Positions 62,000 to 64,000 of a stretch of 64,000 nucleotides of DNA are shown here, piece after piece (positions within the stretch are counted from its first letter, which is position 1; each line of letters opens with the position of its first letter). The notes under the pieces were generated by a model. The model saw only the letters and a program-made list of their open reading frames with translations, was not told the DNA's origin and ran no database searches. The position numbers and the translations under genes are program-made. Source of the stretch: Torreya grandis (taxonomy: Eukaryota; Streptophyta; Pinopsida; Cupressales; Taxaceae); NCBI GenBank assembly GCA_037957365.1, contig JARHVA010000001.1:16335001-16399000 (forward strand). Direction: 5' to 3'.

Positions 62000-62281
62000 T
62001 GATAGGAACCTCACTCTCATATAACTAAAAATATTGAATATATTATATTATATTCCTTTTATAGAAGCAATAACTCTGTATCAATGGCCTCTTCGAGGGG
62101 AAAAATACTATTATGGAAAAATATAATTACAAATAATTTCTTATATCCTTTAAAATATCCTATGCCCCTTTATTTATATTAGTTCTCATCTACCCAACTT
62201 CTTATTCTTATGCATGTGGTACTAAACTACTTATTCTCTATACTACTAGTTATTCTACTATTATACCCCTCTCTAAGTACA
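62000..62281 (-). repeat. 5' LTR of the gag-only element
   Basis: Partner of 60202-60484; on the minus strand it starts TGTACTTAGAG and ends CCTATCA. Confidence 0.88.
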
Positions 62282-64000
62282 TTACAATTTTGTTCCTTGG
62301 GAGACCATTAAAACATCATTAAAAATACACTTTATATCTAAACCTATATCTCCACTATTAGAGGCCTCTTGAGAGCCTAGGCCACCATGAGAGTCTTCAC
62401 CCTTAAGCTTGTCAATGCCACTAGAAGTTTGATTATGATCTTACAAGGTATTTTCCATGCCATATGATGTTTTCTTGACCATTTTTGGTCTTAAATATAC
62501 CTGGTTTTATATTAATCCATTAATGGAGGTCTTTAAACTTGTTTGATTTCTTCATTTTTTTCCCATAGGAACTACTATCAAGCTACTAAGACACCTTATA
62601 AGCTCTTTTAGGACCAGTATAAAGATTGTGAACTTAAATAAAATGAATATAAGGATGAATATTAAATTTTATGCCTCATTAAATACCTAAAAACATTGTT
62701 TCAACCTCTATTAGACCTATAAAATTCACAAAATCATTAAAAAACCTGAGACTAGCCTCTTTGGAGCTTGCAATGGTTTTAGGCCTTTTCATGGTGATTG
62801 GGAGATTGAATGAGATTATTTTATAATTATGAATATTTTTTTTGGGCCTACCCTTACTTTGAGACCATTATAAACCTTTTATTCACTTGGAAACTCTTTA
62901 AATTAGTTTGGGAAGGTCTACCACCTTCTAGGCTTGGGTAGGTTTAGGGGGGTCTCTTTGCTAATTTGAGCCACTTGGAGTATTTATTGATTTTTAAAAA
63001 TAAATAAAAACATTATGGTTGATCTTATACAAACTCATGATCAATTTTTTATACATAAATCCTCCTTTTGACCTCTGTTAAAGGCTCTTTTAAACCTGGT
63101 TTTGAACACAGACTCCATTAATGGAGATATGAAAACTTGGTTTTCCTCTTTCTTGAAGTATAATATGGGAATGAGAAAAATTATAACACTTAAAGGACAA
63201 AAAAAAAAAATTCCATGTCAAATTTAAATGCATTTAATATGGTATAACTCAAAAATTTCATCTTTTGGGGTTGCCTCAACTTGCCTTATCAAAATTTTGA
63301 GCATGTGTAGGTCTATTTTTTTTTTCATTTTATTGAGTTTTAGGAGGTCCCAAGACTTAATTATTTTTTAATTAGGACAAGTAGGTACCCCAAAAAATAT
63401 TTCAATTATTTTTTTTCCTTTCTAAATCAATAAAAACAATCATAATCACATATTTAGACCTGTTGCACACTCAAAAATTGTTAACTGTGAGATATAGGGA
63501 GCAAGAAATAGGTGAATCTTGAGATTTTTAAGGTCTAAATAACTAATTTTTTTGGAAATTTTAAATACCATTAAAAATTATAAAATCATCATCTTTTATC
63601 ATTAAATCCTTTAAACATCTTAAAATTTCCTTTTTTTATTGTCTCCACTTGTATGCCAAAATCCCAAATTTTGCAAATTTGCAATTCTCTTCATTTTGAT
63701 TTGGAATTTTGAATGTGATAAATATAAAAAGGTGTGGGAAGAATTAAAATAACCCTATTTTTTCTCACATACTCTCCTATTAATTCAAAATATTCTATCA
63801 TACTTGTGATTCTTCAAAAACCTTCTGAGCTCCAATGGTGATTGTCAACAAAAAAAACATAGGAATGTGACAAAAAAAGTATGATTAAAATATTAGTGTG
63901 ACATAAATAATGTAATTTAAAATTATAAACACTAATTATTACCACATATACCAAGTTTCATGTTTTTATTATGCTTATAGAGGCCTTAAAACTCATTTTT
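62282..64000. other. AT-rich DNA, nothing recognised
   Basis: No ORF with a motif, no LTR and no RNA gene seen. Poly-A and poly-T runs are frequent. Confidence 0.5.

Larger units (their letters stand above)
60202..62281 (-). mobile_element. Small gag-only LTR element (TR-GAG type), minus strand
   Basis: Direct repeats 60202-60484 and 62000-62281 (about 283 bp, TG...CA) flank 1.5 kb. Read on the minus strand, TGGTATCATAGCTC (61997-61984) follows the right repeat as a primer-binding site. A purine tract AAGGGGGATGGAATGAAA (60502-60485) precedes the left repeat. The interior contains a gypsy gag fragment and no pol. Non-autonomous elements of this build have been described in plants as TR-GAG. 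I found no target duplication. Confidence 0.8.

Overview
The window looks like ordinary nuclear DNA from a seed plant with a large, repeat-rich genome. It holds one intact intron-containing gene in a sea of decayed retroelements, it is AT-rich, and the gene has plant-type introns. A gymnosperm is plausible because the elements are old, long and nested, but the sequence alone does not settle the lineage. The only host gene I can support is a prolyl oligopeptidase on the minus strand (CDS 27070 down to 20347, 12 coding exons, 728 residues, catalytic Ser, Asp and His all visible). Its promoter and a non-coding first exon lie near 29.0-29.3 kb.

Layout. 1-7288: Ty1/copia element A, plus strand, 5' edge outside the window. 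8249-12697: complete but internally deleted copia element B with a 5-bp target duplication. 12.7-18.2 kb: fragments (a Ty3/gypsy gag remnant on the minus strand, a hairpin tandem array, a copia RNase H remnant). 20.2-29.3 kb: the prolyl oligopeptidase gene, with a six-unit minisatellite in one intron. About 29.58-35.72 kb: a nearly full-length LINE. 36399-58465: a 22-kb Ty3/gypsy element with a matching 5-bp target duplication. Its gag is split by an 8.8-kb LTR element without visible pol (39005-47816, also with a perfect target duplication). 58.98-60.20 kb: a Ser/Thr/Pro-rich decayed reading frame, interrupted by a 2.1-kb minus-strand, gag-only LTR element (60202-62281). The last 1.7 kb shows nothing recognisable.

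Most noteworthy: (1) the LINE ORF1 frame begins with about 120 codons that end in a clear NF-YA subunit-interaction helix (FVNAKQY...GIIRRR), fused in frame to the usual coiled coil and RNA-binding part of ORF1; (2) the 8.8-kb nested element has no pol but carries a single 2.2-kb frame for an acidic, repeat-containing protein that I do not recognise; (3) the host gypsy element has a further 3-kb decayed ORF between pol and the 3' LTR, preceded by its own TATA-like site; (4) a palindromic ACGT-core motif is arrayed in two unrelated LTR elements.

All retroelement coding regions carry stops and frameshifts, so none of the copies here looks able to move by itself. Boundaries, exon junctions and target duplications were read by eye; family assignments rest on recognised motifs, not on database searches.
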